From assembly GCA_004154925.1 (NCBI GenBank), contig QJNS01000007.1:310001-374000 (forward strand): a stretch of DNA of 64,000 bases, in the 5' to 3' direction. Positions within the stretch are counted from its first letter, which is position 1. Every line of letters starts with the position of its first letter. Below are positions 62,106 through 64,000 of the stretch, in pieces. Made by a program: the position numbers and the translations under genes. This DNA is from Monosporascus cannonballus. Its lineage: Eukaryota > Ascomycota > Sordariomycetes > Xylariales. The notes under the pieces are model-generated. The model had not been told where the DNA came from. It ran no database searches and saw nothing but the letters and a program-made list of their open reading frames with translations.

Positions 62106-62491
62106 TGTGACGGCTTGGGGTTTAACCAACTATTAAACCTTAGTCGTACGGATTTATGTCAGCAGGAATATCGTGGGAATCGAAGCAATAAATATAGTAA
62201 CATATTACGTTTCGTAATTTTAAAAGTAACTTAGATAATAATATTATATTACAAATTAAAACTATTTACACAATAGAAATAATAAACGTATTATATTTGT
62301 TTTAATTTACTGGCTTATTTCTAATAAATTAATTATCCGGCTTATTAGCTTGTTACTAGTAAATTTATAATCTGGCTGATTGGCTTATTACTAATAAATT
62401 AATAATTAATTACGTAATTCGTTTTACCGCATATTTGTGATTAGGTCGTAATAGACCGTTTCTGGAAACCGTGGTTTATTAAGTTATAATA
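62106..62491 (-). repeat. 3' LTR of gypsy 5 with triplicated unit
   Basis: 386 bp. Between about 62,315 and 62,405 a roughly 35-bp unit (GGCTTATTACTAATAAATT type) occurs three times in degenerate form. It corresponds to the unit present once and twice in the two gypsy 1 LTRs. Confidence 0.75.
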
Positions 62492-62569
62492 CGATCTTCT
62501 TTTTTCATAAATCTTGCCATTATAAACTTTTTCTTTTTTCTTTAGTAAACCTTTTCGTATTTATTTATT

Positions 62570-62887
62570 ATGTTTTCCGGTATGTTTAAGCATCATTCTC
62601 GTAAATCGGAACAGCAACTTGCCCTGGCTAATTTTATTAAACTTGAAGGTTTTGACGCAATATTTTGTTCCTTTTGTTCTGCCCGGCAACTTAGTTGCCA
62701 AATAATAAACCGGGTTTCTTGTTATAAGAAATGTGTTCGCCGAGGTCGTTCGTATAACGGGATAAAAGTCCTTATTTTTATGATTAATCATTATATTACG
62801 GAGTCGAAAAAATTAAAAAAGGAAAAACTAACGGCCGAAAAGTCCTTGTCCGAAACTTTTGTGCGTTTTTTTCGTATACGTCGTTAA
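62570..62887 (+). pseudogene. Antisense frame of gypsy 5, best-preserved copy
   Basis: 105 codons from ATG, on the strand opposite to gag-pol, between the 3' LTR and the chromodomain. Residues about 29-60 have a Cys pattern (F-C-S-F-C, then L-S-C, then S-C-Y-K-K-C-V-R-R-G-R), followed by a charged helical stretch (K-K-L-K-K-E-K-L-T-A-E-K) ending F-R-I-R-R. The stop is a TAA at a place where the sister copies still align, and similarity continues to about 63,080, so the original product was longer (near 170-200 residues). The Cys cluster plus coiled-coil suggests a nucleic-acid-binding protein; this is inference. No known function is claimed. Confidence 0.65.
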
Positions 62888-64000
62888 CGTTAATATTATT
62901 AATCCCAAGGTGCGAAATTTATTAATTATATTCTTTAGTTTTTGAACGATTTTAACGATTTTATATAATTAAAATCGGAATACGTAATCGAAATACAGGC
63001 CTTAAATAAAGTAAACGTTATTAAATAAGTTGCAATAAATTAAAGGTTTTTTTCTTTAGATTTTATAAATTAAAATGCCATTATTTCGGATAATTTTATG
63101 GTTATTGGGAAAAGTTTTTTAATAGGCGTTAGGCGTTAATAGGGTTTTTGGCAGGTTTTTAGGTATTTTCGAAATCCGGATATTCTTTTTACTTCATTAA
63201 ATATTATGTAAATCCGTTTTGTTTTCGTAAATTGAATATTTTCTTTATCTTATATATTTATTCGTTTTTTATTTCTACGTGGTTTTATGCCGTATATACT
63301 TTAATTATATTTACTGCTAATTCGAATAGAAAATTGAAAAAAATTAGATAAAATTTAACTTTTGGTGGAAAATTTAATTAATAATTATTTTCTAACATTT
63401 TTTGGGTAATTTTATATGGACCGATATAATTGAAATCGAATTTTTTATTAAGTCGTTTTATCTAAATATTTTTGATAATAATGAAAACCATTTTCTCCTT
63501 TTCGAAAATTACTTTTTTAAATCTTTTCTGGTAAATAATATTTGCTCATTTAATCTTACAAAACTTTTAATTTTATTTTTATTTCTTAATATAATTATTA
63601 TAATTATTTTGATATAAAGATTACTTTAATATTAATTAGGCCGTTATCGCGTACGTTATTTTATAAATTCTTAAAATAAAATCAAAATCTACGTTTGCAG
63701 GTATTATTTTAATATTTTCGTAATAATTAATGTTATAATCTAAATATATAATTCGTAATTTTTTAATTTATTTATTTTGTTCGTAATTAATATAATATTG
63801 TAAATACGTTTTTAAAATTTGATTTATGTATTTTATTTATTTGTTCGTTTAAAATTTAAATTTATTAAATAATTTATGATTTAATCCGATTTATATTATT
63901 AACCTTCGCAAAAATTTTGATACAAATATTAATCCTTTGTTTAAAATAACTTTCGTTAATAATCCGTATATATAAAAACTATGTTAAAAAATATATATTA

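Larger units (their letters stand above)
62106..64000 (-). mobile_element. Gypsy chromovirus 5, partial at window end
   Basis: A minus-strand LTR (62106-62491, TGTGACGGC to GTTATAATA) inserted in the integrase of gypsy 4. To its right come the antisense frame (62570-62887 and on), the chromodomain segment (about 63,100-63,200) and RIP-altered pol. The other LTR and target duplication are outside the window; the left flank is AAATA. Confidence 0.82.

Overview
The window is filamentous-ascomycete (Pezizomycotina, probably Sordariomycete) nuclear DNA. The evidence is short fungal introns (GTAAGT-type donors, CTAAC/CTGAC-like branch sites), a SCH9-type kinase with the expected gene structure, and alternation of GC-balanced gene DNA with very AT-rich DNA. 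In the AT-rich DNA CpA is depleted, TpA is abundant, CpG is kept and reading frames are full of TAA/TAG. That is the signature of repeat-induced point mutation (RIP). No species is named from this.

Layout. 1-8043: RIP-degraded desert with a few short, nearly unmutated elements. 8044-20745: one Ty1/copia element (163/161-bp LTRs, target duplication ATTAC at both ends) that carries a 470-bp miniature LTR element (8457-8926, duplication AACTT) and a whole minus-strand gypsy element (9142-15895, duplication ATACT). 20746-30414: a gene island with three plus-strand genes: a SCH9-like AGC kinase, glucose-6-phosphate isomerase, and a family C69 peptidase-like protein whose expected nucleophile cysteine is replaced by serine. 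30415-36387: an AT-rich block between two copies of a roughly 210-240-bp repeat.

36388-56333: one minus-strand amino-acid permease gene broken into four pieces by three insertions. These are a 241-bp element (55564-55804), a gypsy chromovirus (41239-55252, duplication TGACT/TAACT) and a Fot1/pogo DNA transposon (36908-41181, TA duplication). The gypsy element holds a 124-bp element, a miniature solo LTR and a second gypsy (47290-54182, duplication CTTAG). The pogo element holds a solo gypsy LTR (40168-40571, duplication TATCG). 57114-64000: a fourth gypsy element (plus strand) interrupted at 62106 by a fifth (minus strand) that runs off the window.

The most interesting points are these. (1) Several families of 124-150-bp elements end in TGTTACGGC-like / GCCGTAACA-like repeats that resemble the ends of the local gypsy LTRs, and several have perfect 5-bp target duplications. 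One is caught with its empty site, and one exists as a complete 470-bp element with two LTRs. (2) At least four gypsy copies carry a conserved antisense reading frame between the chromodomain and the 3' LTR. (3) The permease gene can be traced across about 20 kb of nested insertions by following target duplications. All retroelement coding regions are broken by RIP stops; none is intact.
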